A DNA stretch of 64,000 bases from Nesterenkonia pannonica (GCF_019575955.1 NZ_CP080575.1:2232001-2296000), one strand, 5' to 3'; counted from the first letter of the stretch, positions 1-13,270 are shown. Made by a program: numbers and translations. Notes: generated by a model not told the origin, from the sequence alone.

Positions 1-15
1 GAAAGGATCAAGAAG

Positions 16-991
16 ATGACACTCGCACATTCAAAGTTCATCAAATCCGCCGCAGTGCTCTCCGTGCTTGGGGTGGCCCTCACCGGCTGCGCCGACGACA
101 ACAGTGACGCAGACGACGAAGAGGCCGAGGACGCCGACGTCGAGACTGACGAGAACGGCGGCGACGACGCTGAAGCTGGCGACGACGCTGAGGTAGGCGG
201 CGACGGTGAGGAGATCACCCTCTCCATGTTCGCCGGCTGGGAAGAGGGCATCGTCGCCACCCACCTCTGGGAGATCCTCCTGGAGGAGGAGGGCTACGAG
301 GTGAACATTGAGGAGTCTGAGGCAGGTGTGGCCTACGCAGGCCTCGCCAACGCCGACTACGACGTCAACCTCGACGCGTGGCTGCCCATCACCCACGAGT
401 CCTACTGGGAGGAGTACGGCGACGACCTCGAAGACCTCGGCACCTGGAACGACGAGGTCTACCTGACCATCGCCGTCAACGAGGATGCTCCCATCGAGTC
501 CCTCGAGGAGCTCGCCGACAACGCCGACGAGTTCGACAACACCATCTACGGCATCGAGCCGGGCGCTGGCCTGACCGACGCCACGGAGAACGAGGTCATC
601 CCGACCTACGGCCTGGAGGACATGGACTTCATCACCTCCTCCACCTCCGCGATGATCGCCGAGCTGGACAGCCAGATGAGCGCTTAAGCGAGAACGTCGT
701 CGTCACCCTGTGGCGTCCGCACTGGACCTACGGCGAGTACGAGATCCGCGACCTCGAGGATCCAGAGGGCACTCTGGGCGACGAAGAGGGTCTGCACATC
801 GTGGCCCGTGACGGGTTCTCCGACGACCACCCTGAGGTGACTCAGTGGCTCGAGGACTTCGACATGGACACCGAGATGCTCAACGACCTGCTGGGCCACA
901 CCTTCGGCGGCGAGGCAGACGGTGACCCCGTGACCTTGTCGAAGAGTGGATGGACGAGAACAGCGACTACGTGGACGGTCTGACGAGCTGA
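16..991 (+). CDS. Glycine betaine/proline ABC transporter substrate-binding lipoprotein (OpuAC/ProX family)
   Basis: It binds compatible solutes outside the membrane and hands them to an ABC importer. Seen: an N-terminal hydrophobic stretch ending in the lipobox LTGC, a very acidic Asp/Glu linker (about residues 27-65), then an OpuAC-type domain with MFAGWEEG, LDAWLP, YGIEPGAG and VVVTLWRPHW. The start ATG follows a GAAAGGA purine block. The frame breaks at 682-689 (GCTTAAGC where GCCGGC is expected, giving a false TAA) and near 940 (one G missing in TTGGTC). With both repaired the protein ends EEWMDENSD..GLTS at 991. The permease and ATPase would lie upstream, outside the window. Family call firm; exact substrate inferred. 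Confidence 0.88.
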
Positions 992-1020
992 TCGACAGCC
1001 TTCACGTCTGAGCACGACAC

Positions 1021-1054
1021 ACTGAGGCCCGGTCCCTGGGGACCGGGCCTCAGT
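1021..1054. terminator. Perfect 16-bp inverted repeat, bidirectional terminator
   Basis: Two 16-base arms (ACTGAGGCCCGGTCCC and its exact complement) are separated by TG. It sits between the 3' ends of two convergent genes (991 and 1072). There is no T-tract, which is common for actinobacterial terminators. Confidence 0.8.
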
Positions 1055-1071
1055 GCATTCGCAGGAGCGTC

Positions 1072-1618
1072 TCAGCCGGTCAGAACGGCCTGCGAATCCT
1101 GGTGCGCATCCTCCTCGTCCTGAATGCTGGCGGCGCTGAAGCAGATGGCGCGGACCGTTCCGTCGGGCAGGTCAAAAGCTGCTCGGCCCGGTGGAACAGG
1201 TCCTGCCACATGCGCAGTTCGCTCTCGGACTCCATGCCGAGAAGGGAGATGAAGGGCGCGCGGCCCTCGTCCAGCAGGCGGCGGGCGTTGCGGTGCAGGT
1301 GCAGCCCGAAGTCAACGATGCCTGCGGAGGTGGGCGCACCATCAGCCTGAATGCGGGTCTCCAGGCGAGCCAGCCCGCGGGGGCGATGTACGTGCAGGGT
1401 GGCTCCGTGAGGTGCTTCTCGACCACCGCGGACCAGGAGGCGGCGAAGCGCTCGGCCTCTCCCTGAGCCTTGGTGCTGGCGTCCCCATGGGCCCGAAGCT
1501 CGGCGACTCGAGCGCCGAACTCGTCGTGCAGCTGCCCGAGGAATGCCAGGAGGCTCTCGGTGAAGACCTCGTCCTGGCGGGGAGCAGGATCAGCGGTGAT
1601 GGTGATGTGGGTGCTCAT
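1072..1618 (-). CDS. Shortened malate-synthase-like protein lacking the catalytic core
   Basis: The rebuilt protein is about 182 residues. The N-terminus resembles the first part of malate synthase A. From about residue 80 it resembles the segment that in full-length enzymes reads RPRGWHLPEKH..DFGLYFFHNAK..PYFYLPKMES; here it reads IAPRGLARLE, VDFGLHLHRNARRLL and FISLLGMESE. It ends soon after LPDGTVRAI. About 120 residues between these parts and the 300-residue C-terminal part, which carries most catalytic residues, are absent. Two frame breaks lie in short runs (near 1372 and 1180). A good AAGGAG precedes the ATG, so it is probably translated. It could be a decaying malate synthase or a small derived protein; I do not assign enzyme activity. 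Confidence 0.55.
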
Positions 1619-1900
1619 GGCTGACTCCTTTGTCAGTTCAGTCGTGCTGCTGCTGGCTGTCCGTGCTGGCTCGTCCTTGAGCTGTCACGTATGCGATGCG
1701 GTCATCGCCTGGTGAAACCAGTCTGCACAGCAGAAAGCGGGTCTGACCCCCGTTGTGCGAGAGAAGATTGGCCGTTCTTCGAAATGGGAAGAAAGCGCTG
1801 TTCGGCTTGCCGACGGTGGGCGAGGTGCGCCCTGCGGATGAGTCTCCGGGCCTGTGGACAGGCCTCGGTGCGACCTCCTGAAGAGGGCTAGCCTGTCGGG
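1619..1900. other. Divergent intergenic region
   Basis: About 280 bases between two divergent genes. It must hold both promoters, but I see no convincing -35/-10 pair, operator or RNA. Several short antisense reading frames here have no recognisable content. Confidence 0.5.
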
Positions 1901-2489
1901 ATGTCCGCCGAACTCCCCACCAGACTCGCTGGCGACCGCCGCGAGGCGTCCGCCTCTGGCTCGTCGTGCTGCTGGTGGTGATCGCCGCTGCCGCCTCCCT
2001 GAGCTGGCTGCAGAGCCGGGACGATGGAGCGCGAGCAGACGGCGACTACGCCGAGCCCCAGTAAGCGGTGCTGGAACGCGTGATCGACGGGGACACCGTC
2101 GTGGTGCTGCTCGACGGGGTGGAGGAGAGTGTGCGCCTGCTCAGCATCGACACGCCTGAGTCTGTTCACCCTGACCGACCGGTCGAGTGCCTGGGCCCGG
2201 AGGCCAGCGCGCGGATCGCCCAGCTGATCAGCCCCGGAGATGAGCTGATTCTGGAGTTCGACCACGACGTGCGTGACCACTACGGCCGCCTTCTGGCTGG
2301 TGTCTATGCGGAGGGGCTGTTCATCAACGAGCAGATGGCCCTCGACGGCTATGGGGCTCCTGCGTACTACGAGCCCAACGACAGGTTCCTGGCAACGATC
2401 GAGCGCGCCTGGGACGAGGCGAAGGCCGCTAAACAGCAGGTGTTTGCCGACGGCCTTCCCTGTGTGCCGAGATTCCGGACTACCTGTGA
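1901..2489 (+). CDS. Thermonuclease-family (SNase-like) nuclease with N-terminal membrane segment
   Basis: A Ca2+-dependent staphylococcal-nuclease-type phosphodiesterase, exported or membrane-tethered. After a short Arg-rich start comes a hydrophobic helix (RLWLVVLLVVIAAAASL), then the SNase domain with VIDGDTVVV, RLLSIDTPES (family Arg and Glu) and DHYGRLLAGVY (family second Arg). Three damages: a frame break near 1945, an in-frame TAA at 2062 inside GTAAGC 2061-2066 (GCCGGC restores P-A in frame), and a lost G near 2470 in CCGGAG, after which the protein ends PEIPDYL at 2489. With these repaired it is about 195 residues, normal for the family. It ends 8 bases before a convergent gene. Confidence 0.82.
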
Positions 2490-2497
2490 CCTGATGG

Positions 2498-2911
2498 TCA
2501 GGCGGCTGTGCTGCTCTTCTTCCACCGTCGAGCGGCCAGGAAGCTGCGCACTCCGAGAATCAGGTAGATGACCAGCGCAATGAGCGTGATCAGCGCGGCG
2601 ATCACAGCTCCCGGCCGTTCGGCCTCGCCTGCGAAGAGCTCGCCGAGGCTCATGAGCGGCATGGCCATCGACAGGGCGCCCAGGAGCGCGATCAGCAGGG
2701 CGACGTGGATTCCGGCCATGAGGTTCTTCAGGGCGAGGGCGCCCGACGCCAGCAGCAGCAGGCCCACCACGGAGGGGATCAGGGCGGTGAAGTGCTGGGT
2801 GTCGTTCAGCATGGAGAACAGGTAGCCCGCCACACCCACGATGACGAGCAGGCCGCCGGTGATGAAGGTCAGGCGGGGCATAGGACTCTTGGCGTCAGCG
2901 GTCGAAGTCAT
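2498..2911 (-). CDS. Small integral membrane protein, function unknown
   Basis: An intact frame of 137 residues with four predicted membrane helices (about residues 13-30, 42-60, 66-84 and 100-122) and a basic C-terminal tail RSFLAARRWKK. No catalytic motif is visible. Convergent with the nuclease gene. Family not recognised. Confidence 0.65.
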   Translation of the reverse strand: MTSTADAKSPMPRLTFITGGLLVIVGVAGYLFSMLNDTQHFTALIPSVVGLLLLASGALALKNLMAGIHVALLIALLGALSMAMPLMSLGELFAGEAERPGAVIAALITLIALVIYLILGVRSFLAARRWKKSSTAA

Positions 2912-3090
2912 GGACCCAGTCTACTTCTACGAGCTGTAGAACACGAGCCTGCGGGGCCTGTCAGGCAATCGATGGTTGTGGACTGACGGACCGCAAGATC
3001 AAGCCGGAACACCTGTGGGCAAGTGGACCCAGATGTGCTCGGGGAGATCCTCTAGCACACTCGAACCTGTGGATAATCCATGCACATACG

Positions 3091-3120
3091 TTGACATGAG
3101 TTCGTGACGTTTAAAAAATA
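3091..3120 (+). promoter_or_regulatory. Candidate promoter of the fic gene
   Basis: A consensus TTGACA at 3091-3096 is followed after about 15-17 bases by an A-rich stretch (TTTAAAAAATAT). The local sequence is much more AT-rich than the surroundings. The exact -10 hexamer is ambiguous. Confidence 0.45.
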
Positions 3121-3164
3121 TGGCAGATTCTTTACACATCACTGCTGTCTTGCTAGTTTTTGGC

Positions 3165-4280
3165 ATGTCGTCATGGAACGCCGCCACTCCCTACAACGAG
3201 CTCCCGAAACTACCTCCGGTGGCCAACGTAGAGACCGTGGAGACTCTGAAGCTTGCTATTGAGGCGCGGGCGTCTTTGGCGGCAATGAACGAAGCGGCAC
3301 GGTCCATGACAAATGCTTCGGTTCTGATCAACGCGATTCCACTCCTCGAGGCTCAAGCAAGCTCGGAGGTGGAGAACATAGTCACGACTACCGACGAGCT
3401 GTTCATGCATGCAAATGATGAATCGTCGGCTAGCCCTGCAACCCGCGAGGCCCTGCGATACAGGACGGCCCTCTTTGAAGGCTTCCAGATGGTGGAACGG
3501 CGCGGCATCATCACCACCAATACGGCACGGGACATCTGCTCAATCATCAAGCTGCACACAATTGACCTACGGACCGGCGGAGGGACCTACATAGGAGACC
3601 CTGCGACGCGGACGCCTATATATACACCGCCGGAAGGTTACGCCGTCATTGACGAGAAACTGAGCGACTGGGAGCTCTTCGTCAATTCGGGTCAGGGGTA
3701 CGACCCGCTCGTCAGAATGGCTATAGCCCACTATCAGTTTGAGGCGATACACCCTTTCGATGACGGTAATGGTCGTACAGGGCGCGTGCTGAACGTCTTG
3801 ATGCTCGTAGCAGCTGGCCTGCTGGATTTCCCCGTCCTATATCTGTCGCGGTTCATCATCAAGAACAAGAACGAATACTACCGACGGCTCCTAGGCGTTA
3901 CGGCCGAGGGCGCCTGGACGGAATGGGTTGGTTACATGCTCGAGGCCGTCCGGGAAACAGCAGACTCGACGCTGAGGAAGATTGAGGCCATCCGCGAGCT
4001 TCAGAATGAGATGAAACATGAGATAGGCGACGCCCTGGCCAGTGGCGGTCACGTAGGACTCTTGGATGTCTTGTTCGAGCAGCCCTACTGCCGAATAGTC
4101 AATGTGATGGACGCGTGCCATGTCTCTCGCCCGACCGCCACAAAGTGGCTGACGGCACTTCTTGATAAAGGTGTGCTCCAGGACTTCCGGGTAGGCCGTG
4201 AACGGATCTTTATCAACACACGCTTCATGGAACTCCTCGTCGAGGATGGCCAAGAAGCTGCTGATGAGACCCTGTTCTAA
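3165..4280 (+). CDS. Fic/DOC family protein (probable AMP-transferase)
   Basis: Fic enzymes transfer AMP or similar groups from nucleotides to Ser, Thr or Tyr of target proteins. The core motif HPFDDGNGRTGR lies near residue 196 of about 371. The N-terminal part carries SSEVEN, matching the inhibitory helix (S/T)xxxE(G/N) of class II Fic proteins, so it is likely self-inhibited. The C-terminal part (ACHVSRPTATKWL) looks like a helix-turn-helix and may bind DNA. I chose the ATG before SSWNAATPYNELP because family members start there; an upstream ATG at 3120 is possible. No frameshift. Codon use is less GC-rich than the neighbours and a tRNA gene follows, which suggests acquisition by transfer (inference). 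Confidence 0.88.
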   Translation: MSSWNAATPYNELPKLPPVANVETVETLKLAIEARASLAAMNEAARSMTNASVLINAIPLLEAQASSEVENIVTTTDELFMHANDESSASPATREALRYRTALFEGFQMVERRGIITTNTARDICSIIKLHTIDLRTGGGTYIGDPATRTPIYTPPEGYAVIDEKLSDWELFVNSGQGYDPLVRMAIAHYQFEAIHPFDDGNGRTGRVLNVLMLVAAGLLDFPVLYLSRFIIKNKNEYYRRLLGVTAEGAWTEWVGYMLEAVRETADSTLRKIEAIRELQNEMKHEIGDALASGGHVGLLDVLFEQPYCRIVNVMDACHVSRPTATKWLTALLDKGVLQDFRVGRERIFINTRFMELLVEDGQEAADETLF

Positions 4281-4396
4281 TACTCGCGGAGGACGCGAGG
4301 CCCTTTTGAGAACAGCAAGGTGCCACAAAGACCAGACGCACTGCCTCTGATGCTCCCGGCGGACGTGCCCTTTCGGGATGCGCCTGTTCAAGCACA

Positions 4397-4436
4397 GAAG
4401 AGGCCCCTCCGCGTTGACTGCGGAGAGGCCCTCTTC
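4397..4436. terminator. Hairpin terminator between fic and tRNA-Ser
   Basis: Arms GAAGAGGCCCCTCCGC and GCGGAGAGGCCCTCTTC pair around GTTGACT with one mismatch or bulge. It lies directly 3' of the tRNA on the minus strand and downstream of fic on the plus strand, so it may serve both. Confidence 0.7.
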
Positions 4437-4441
4437 TTCAG

Positions 4442-4529
4442 CGGTGACGGTGGGATTTGAACCCACGGTACGGGGTTGCCGTACACAACGATTCCAGCGT
4501 TGCTCCTTCGGCCGCTCGGACACGTCACC
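4442..4529 (-). tRNA. tRNA-Ser (anticodon GGA)
   Basis: On the minus strand the acceptor arms GGTGACG and CGTCACC pair. The anticodon stem CAACG/CGTTG encloses the loop CTGGAAT with anticodon GGA. There is a long variable arm (GTACGGCAACCCCGTAC) and a T-arm with GGTTCAAATCC. About 88 bases, typical of a class II serine tRNA. CCA is not encoded. Confidence 0.95.
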
Positions 4530-4634
4530 CTGATTCTGCTGGAACTCCTCACCGGATCAATCCGATGAAGAGCGAAATACATCGTATACGAAAGCCCCGC
4601 CGGAACGCACATCCCCGTCAGAGTCAGCACCGCG

Positions 4635-5436
4635 TCAGCGCACAAGCTTGAGGTGGAGCCGCTCGACCAGCGGGTCTGCCTGCGTGTGACGGCCGAGGAG
4701 GCTCATCACTCCGCGCTGACCTCCGAGGTCAGTCAGCATCGCGTCCATGGACTCAGGCGTCGCTCCGAGCAGCGGGTGGTCCGAGGCGAAGAACTCATGC
4801 GCCTTCTGCTCCTCCTCGCTGATCTGCGCACTGCTGGCCCGCGCACGGATGTAGGCGGCACCCGCAAGTCGGCTGAAGATGGCGGCGAGGTTCTGCTCGG
4901 TGTGCGCGTAGTCCTCCACCACGACGTCCCGGTCTGCTCCCAGCAGCGTCAGCACCACCGCGGCCAGGATCCCGGTCCGGTCCTTGCTAACCGCGCAGTG
5001 GAACAGCGTGCCGCCGTCGTTCTCCGCCATCACGCTGAGGCCCTGGACGACCTCCTGCGAGTGATCGCGCACCAATGCGGCGTACCACCGGCCCACATCA
5101 CCGGGGACTTCACTCTGGGGCGGCCTGGATCAGGGCCATCGGGTGCACAGCCGCCTCCGCCAGAGGAAGGTGGTGGGCACGGATCCCGAACGATTCGGCC
5201 GTCGAGTGCGGCGACGCCTGGGACTCCGGGGTGGAGCGCAGGTCAAGCACGGCGGTGACACCTCGCTCGGCCAGCGAGCGGATCTCCTCCTGGGGTGAGA
5301 GCGTCGGATCGTCGGAGCGCCACAGCCAGCCCTGGCGCACCGAGCCTCCCTCCACCTTGATGCCGCCCAGGTCACGAATATTGACGAGAGGCTGAGCAGG
5401 ATCGGACACGGGGGCGGCAGTCAGGTTGTCAGGCAT
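4635..5436 (-). CDS. Tyrosine/serine protein phosphatase (PF13350-like)
   Basis: A dual-specificity-type phosphatase of about 267 residues. The N-terminus has VNIRDLGG and LWRSDDP, typical of this family. The active site reads HCAVSKDRTG where the family has HC(T/A)AGKDRTG, because GCCGGC is replaced by GCTAAC at 4986-4991. The catalytic Cys and Arg are intact. A run-length frame break near 5105 (missing C in CCCC) splits the gene; repair gives AAPQSEVPGDVGRW. The start is the ATG of MPDNLTAAP. Upstream of the tRNA and transcribed in the same direction. Confidence 0.85.
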
Positions 5437-5499
5437 CGAGGCTCATACTATCCGCCCCAGGTTCGCCTCAGGCGGGCTCGGGCAGGTAACATTGAGTCC

Positions 5500-5590
5500 G
5501 GCCCCACGCGTGGTGCCATCCTGCCTAACTCCCCAGGACCGGAAGGTAGCAAGGGTAAGCGGGCTCTGGCAGGTGCGCGTGGGGCCTTTT
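5500..5590 (+). ncRNA. ffs: Signal recognition particle RNA, small bacterial type
   Basis: The terminal stem GGCCCCACGCG pairs with CGCGTGGGGCC. The conserved apical domain reads AGGACCGGAAGGTAGCAAGG with the GGAA tetraloop and asymmetric loop that bind Ffh. A run of four T follows the closing stem, so the RNA may end with its own terminator. The TAAGC inside it (5554-5558) is genuine. Confidence 0.9.
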
Positions 5591-5674
5591 CGTGCCCAGC
5601 GTGCTCGCGTCACACGCAGGACCCTCCCGGGCGGCGTCCCGGAACTTCTCATCCCTCTCGGTACTCTTGAACCC

Positions 5675-8458
5675 ATGCGCTCGCGTCTCTTTTCCGGCCT
5701 GACTGCCTCAGCCCTCGCAGTCGCCCTGCTCGGCAGTGCCCCGGCAGCGGCCCAAGAGACAGCGGAGCCCACTGGCACCGGTGAAGCGAGTGCCCCGAGC
5801 GCATCCGAGCCGACTGGTGACACGGAGTCAGGTGAGCCCGATCCTGAAGGTGCGGAGACGAGCACTCCGACTCCAACTGGCACTGCCACGGGTGATGCGG
5901 AAGGCGAAGAGAACGAGACTTCGTCCCAGGACGAACCTCCCTCTCCCGAGGAGCCCTCGCCCCCGAGGACGACGAGCCGAACGAGGAAGCCACCGCCGAA
6001 GAAGACGATGAGGCGTCCGACGAAGACGAGACGGACGAGAACATTCAGTCCATTGAGGACGTCAACGCACTGATCGACGGGGCGCTGAGGACGAGGCTGT
6101 GACGACCAGCGGCGTCGTCACGGGCGTCTACCCGGATGAGCGCAGCTTCGGAGGCTTCTACATCCAGTCCCCGAGACTGGCGACGATTCGGACTATTCCG
6201 ACGCGATCTTCGTCTACGCCCCGACCAGCGTGGACGACGTCCAGCCCGGCGACTACGTCGAGATCACCGGCGACGCCGGCACCTACAACGACCAGCCGCA
6301 GATCAGCCTCTTCCCCGGCTCGGATGACGCCCCCACCACGAGCTCGCCCTGATCGAAGACGAGAATCCCGTGGTGGAGCCCGCCGAAATTGCCTTCCCAG
6401 AAACATCGGAAGAGCGGGACGCCATCATGGGCATGCTCATTGAGCCCCAGGGCACCTACACGGTCACCGACCACTACACCCTTCACCAGTACGGCGAGAT
6501 CGGCATCGTCGTGGCGAAGACCCCTCTTCAACCCGACCAGCGTCGTCTCCCCGGCGCTGAGGCTAACGCCCGGGCCGCCCGCAACAGCGAACGGCTGTTC
6601 TACCTCGACGACGGCTCCACGGCCGATCTCCAGAACTCCGACCTGGAGCTGCCCTACATCACCGCCGACAGCCCGGTGCGGGTCGGCGCGCAGGTGAGCT
6701 GGGAGCAGCCGGTGATCGTCGACTACGACCACGGCGAATATCGCCTCCAGCCCACCAGCCTACTCGACGGGCCCGAGGACGAGGCCACGCCGGCGAGCTT
6801 CGAGAACACCCGCACCGGCAGTGAGACACCCGCACCGCGGGCCGCCGATCTGCGCATCGCAGGCTTCAACGTGCTGAACTACTTCGTCCACCTCGGCGAG
6901 GACGAGCCGGGCTGCGACTTCTACGCCGACCGCGACGGCAGCCCCACCACTGCCGACTGGTGCGAAGTGCGGGGCGCCTGGAGCACCGAATCCTTCGAGC
7001 GCCAGCAGTCGAAGATCGTCTCGGCCATCAACGCGATGGACGCCGACATGGTCGCCCTCCAGGAGATGGAGAACTCCGGGCACTTCCACCAACAGGACCG
7101 CGACTATGCTCACGCCGAGCTCGTCGACGCACTGAACGCAGACCTCGGCTACGAGGCCTGGGACTACGTGGTCGAACCCGAGAACGTCCCCTCCATCGAA
7201 GATGAGGACGTCATCCGCAACGGCTACATCTACAAGCCCGAGGCGCTGGAAGTCATCGACTCCTGGATCCTCTTCGACGAGGGAATCGAAGAGCTCGATG
7301 CTGAGCACTTCGAAAGTCTCGACCGGGATCTCGCCGACATCTACTCCAACGCACGCGAACCCTTCGCCGTTCAGTTCCAGCCCACGCAGGGCGGCGAAGC
7401 GGACCAGTTCCTCGCCATCGTCAATCACTTCAAGTCCAAAGGTGCCTCAGGGGTCCCCGAGGGCTCCCCAACGCTGACCAGGGCGACGGCCAGGCACCGT
7501 GGAACCTCGACAGGATCCACCAGGCTGAGGGCGTCCAGGCCTTCGCCGACGCCCTCAGCGAGTCCACCGGAGTGGACAACGTGCACCTCATGGGCGACTT
7601 CAACTCCTACGAGCAGGAGGACCCGCTGCGCGTCTTCTTCGACCAGGGGTACACCAACGTCTCTGCTGCCACCGGCCAGCACTCCTACATGTTCGACGCT
7701 GAGGTGGGCTCCTGGACCACCTGATCTCCTCGCCCAGCGCAACGGATACAGTCGCCCGCTCCGAGATCTGGCAGATCAACGCCGTGGAGCCCATCGCCCT
7801 GGAGTACAGCCGCTTCAACTCCAGCGCCTCGGACCTGTTCCGGACGGACCCCTGGCGATCCTCCGACCACGACCCCATCGTGGCCGACATCCGCCTCACC
7901 GGAGAGCCCCGCGACGACGGGGAGGACCAGGATGAGGACGAGGACCAAGACGACGACGCCGTCTCCCCGGCCCCACAGACCAAGCTGACGGGGACGCAGG
8001 CCCTCAGAGCCCTGCCCCTGACGCATCGGACTCCGGCGACGCTTCAGTGACGCTCAGCCCCGACACCGTCACGGTAGGCGAACAGCTCACCGTGAGCGCA
8101 GGGGGTACGGTCCAGGCGAGGAGCTTCTCATCGCCTTCAACCCCGAACTCGGAGAGGTCCCCGCCGACGAGCAGGAGCCGCCGAGACCCAGGTGACGATC
8201 CCCGAGGAGACTGAGCCCGGCACCTACACCGTCGAGGTGACCGGCCAGGATTCCGGAATCTACGGCTCCGCTGAGCTCACCGTCACCGCACCCGCGCCGA
8301 CACAGGTCGAGGAGGAGCAGACCGACCAGCAGGTGGTGACGCTCGCTCGGACCGGTGCGACAGTCGGCGGAATCCTCCTCGGAGCCATCATCCTCCTCGG
8401 AGCGGGGGCCGCACTGGTGGCCCTGCGCGCCCGAGAGGACCTCGAGCTCTTCGACTGA
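5675..8458 (+). CDS. Extracellular ExeM/NucH-like endonuclease with LAxTG cell-wall sorting signal
   Basis: About 925 residues rebuilt. In order: signal peptide (MRSRLFSGLTASALAVALL..AAA), a Thr/Ser/Glu-rich acidic linker, an OB-fold-like region (VTTSGVVTGVYPDE, FYIQSP), and an endonuclease/exonuclease/phosphatase domain with RIAGFNVLNYF, ALQEMEN, LMGDFNSYE and SSDHDPIVADI (catalytic Glu, Asp, Asn and the DHDP pair). Then come an acidic linker, an Ig-like repeat (VTLSPDTVTVGEQL) and a C-terminal LARTGA-hydrophobic-RARE sorting signal of the class E sortase type. About ten single-base losses in C or G runs (near 5955, 6075, 6170, 6345, 6530, 6552, 7465, 7712, 7990, 8102, 8182) break the frame. 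It likely degrades extracellular DNA for nutrients. Confidence 0.85.
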
Positions 8459-8470
8459 CACCCCGCGCAT

Positions 8471-8515
8471 AGGCGTGGGCGCCCGCTCCTATGGGGTAGC
8501 AGGCGCCCACGCCTT
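8471..8515. terminator. Bidirectional terminator
   Basis: Arms AGGCGTGGGCGCC (8471-8483) and GGCGCCCACGCCT (8502-8514) pair perfectly over 13 bases between the convergent endonuclease and guaB3 genes. Confidence 0.8.
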
Positions 8516-8538
8516 CTGCAGTGCTGTCCTCGAAGGAC

Positions 8539-9673
8539 TCAGTGGCCCTGTGCCGAGGGGCTCACCGTCGCTTCGACCCGCTGGAATGACTTCAGATCCA
8601 CGTAGCCGGTCGCCGCCATCGCATGGCGCAGACCGCCCATGAGGTTGGATGTGCCGTCCGTGTGGTGACCAGGCCCCACAGCAGCTCCTCCAGGGGCGCG
8701 ACGGTGCCCACCCGAGTCCTGTGCCCGCGCGGGAAGTCCGGGTGCACGGCCTCCAGGCCCCAGTGCCAGCCCCGCCCGGGAGCCTCCTCGGCACGGGCCA
8801 GCGTCGTGCCCAGCATCACCGCGTCAGCCCCCACTCCGAGTGCCTTGACGATGTCGCCCGAGGTGCCGAGACCTCCGTCGGCGATGACGTGCACATAGCG
8901 TCCGCCCGACTCGTCCAGGTAGTCCCGCCGGGCCGCTGCGATGTCACTGATCGCAGTCGCCATCGGCACCCGGATGCCCAGCGCGCGACGGGTCGTAGAC
9001 GCCGAACTGCCTCCGAAGCCCACTAGGACGCCTGCAGCACCGGTGCGCATCAGGTGCAGAGCCGGGGTGTACCCGCAGCTCCGCCGACGATCACCGGCAC
9101 ATCGAGCTCATAGATGAATTCCTTCAGGTTCAGCGGGTCCGCCTGGGAGGAGACATGCTCAGCCGACACGGTGGTGCCCCGGATGACGAACATGTCGACC
9201 CCGGCGTCGACCACCGTCTGGTAGAACTCCTGGGTCCGCTGAGGGGTGAGCGACCCGCTGACCACCACCCCCGCCTCGCGGATCTCGGCAAGGCGAGCGG
9301 TGATCAGCTCAGGCTTGATTGGCTCTGAGTAGAGCTCCTGGAGGCGGCGTGTGTTCTGCGGGAGATCTCCTTGGCCTCAAGACCTGCGATCTCATCGAGA
9401 ATCGGCTGAGGGTTCTCGTAGCGGGTCCACAGCCCCTCGAGGTTCAGCACCCCAAACCGCCCAGTCGTCCCAGCGCGATGGCGGTGGCAGGTGACATCAC
9501 CGAGTCCATAGGTGCCGCGATGACGGGCGAATCGAAGGTGAAGGCGTCGATCTGCCACGACAGGTCCACGTCCTGGGACGCCCGAGTCCGGCGTGTGGGG
9601 ACTACGTTGACATCGTCCAACGCCCACGCACGGCGCGCGGTCTTGGCCAATCCGATAGGAAGTTCGGTGCTCA

Positions 9674-9674
<1 letters not shown>
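8539..9674 (-). CDS. guaB3: GuaB3 family IMP-dehydrogenase-related protein
   Basis: Actinobacterial GuaB3, an IMPDH/GMPR-fold (TIM barrel) protein without CBS domains. Seen: DDVNVVPTRRTR near the start, SPVIAAPMDSVMSP, VPVIVGG, GVLVGFGG followed by STTRRALGI (the position equivalent to the catalytic loop), and HVIADGGLGTSGDIVKALGVGADAVMLG in shorter pieces. Frame breaks near 9455, 9360, 9075, 8997 and 8665 are all in short runs. The ATG at 9674 shares its A with the guaB stop (TGATG), so the two are translationally coupled. Role assigned by family. Confidence 0.87.
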
Positions 9675-11202
<1,528 letters not shown>

Positions 11203-11282
11203 AACGAATCTGGCGTGGCTGCGGGAATCAGGGACAAGTCTACTGGCCGCAGCAGCTCACAAGGACCCGGCCCGGCACAGAC

Positions 11283-11322
11283 GCATAGGTAGGCCCGGGA
11301 AAACCCGGACCGGCCCCTATGC
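11283..11322 (-). terminator. Hairpin after groEL
   Basis: GCATAGG pairs with CCTATGC and, inside, CCCGGG with CCCGG around AAAA. It lies between the groEL stop and the guaB start on the same strand. No T-tract. Confidence 0.55.
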
Positions 11323-11337
11323 AGAGGGATCAGAGGA

Positions 11338-13270
<1,933 letters not shown>

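Noticed and set aside
2940..4442. Integrated element using tRNA-Ser as attachment site
   Set aside because: No repeat of the tRNA 3' end was found on the far side of fic and no integrase is present.
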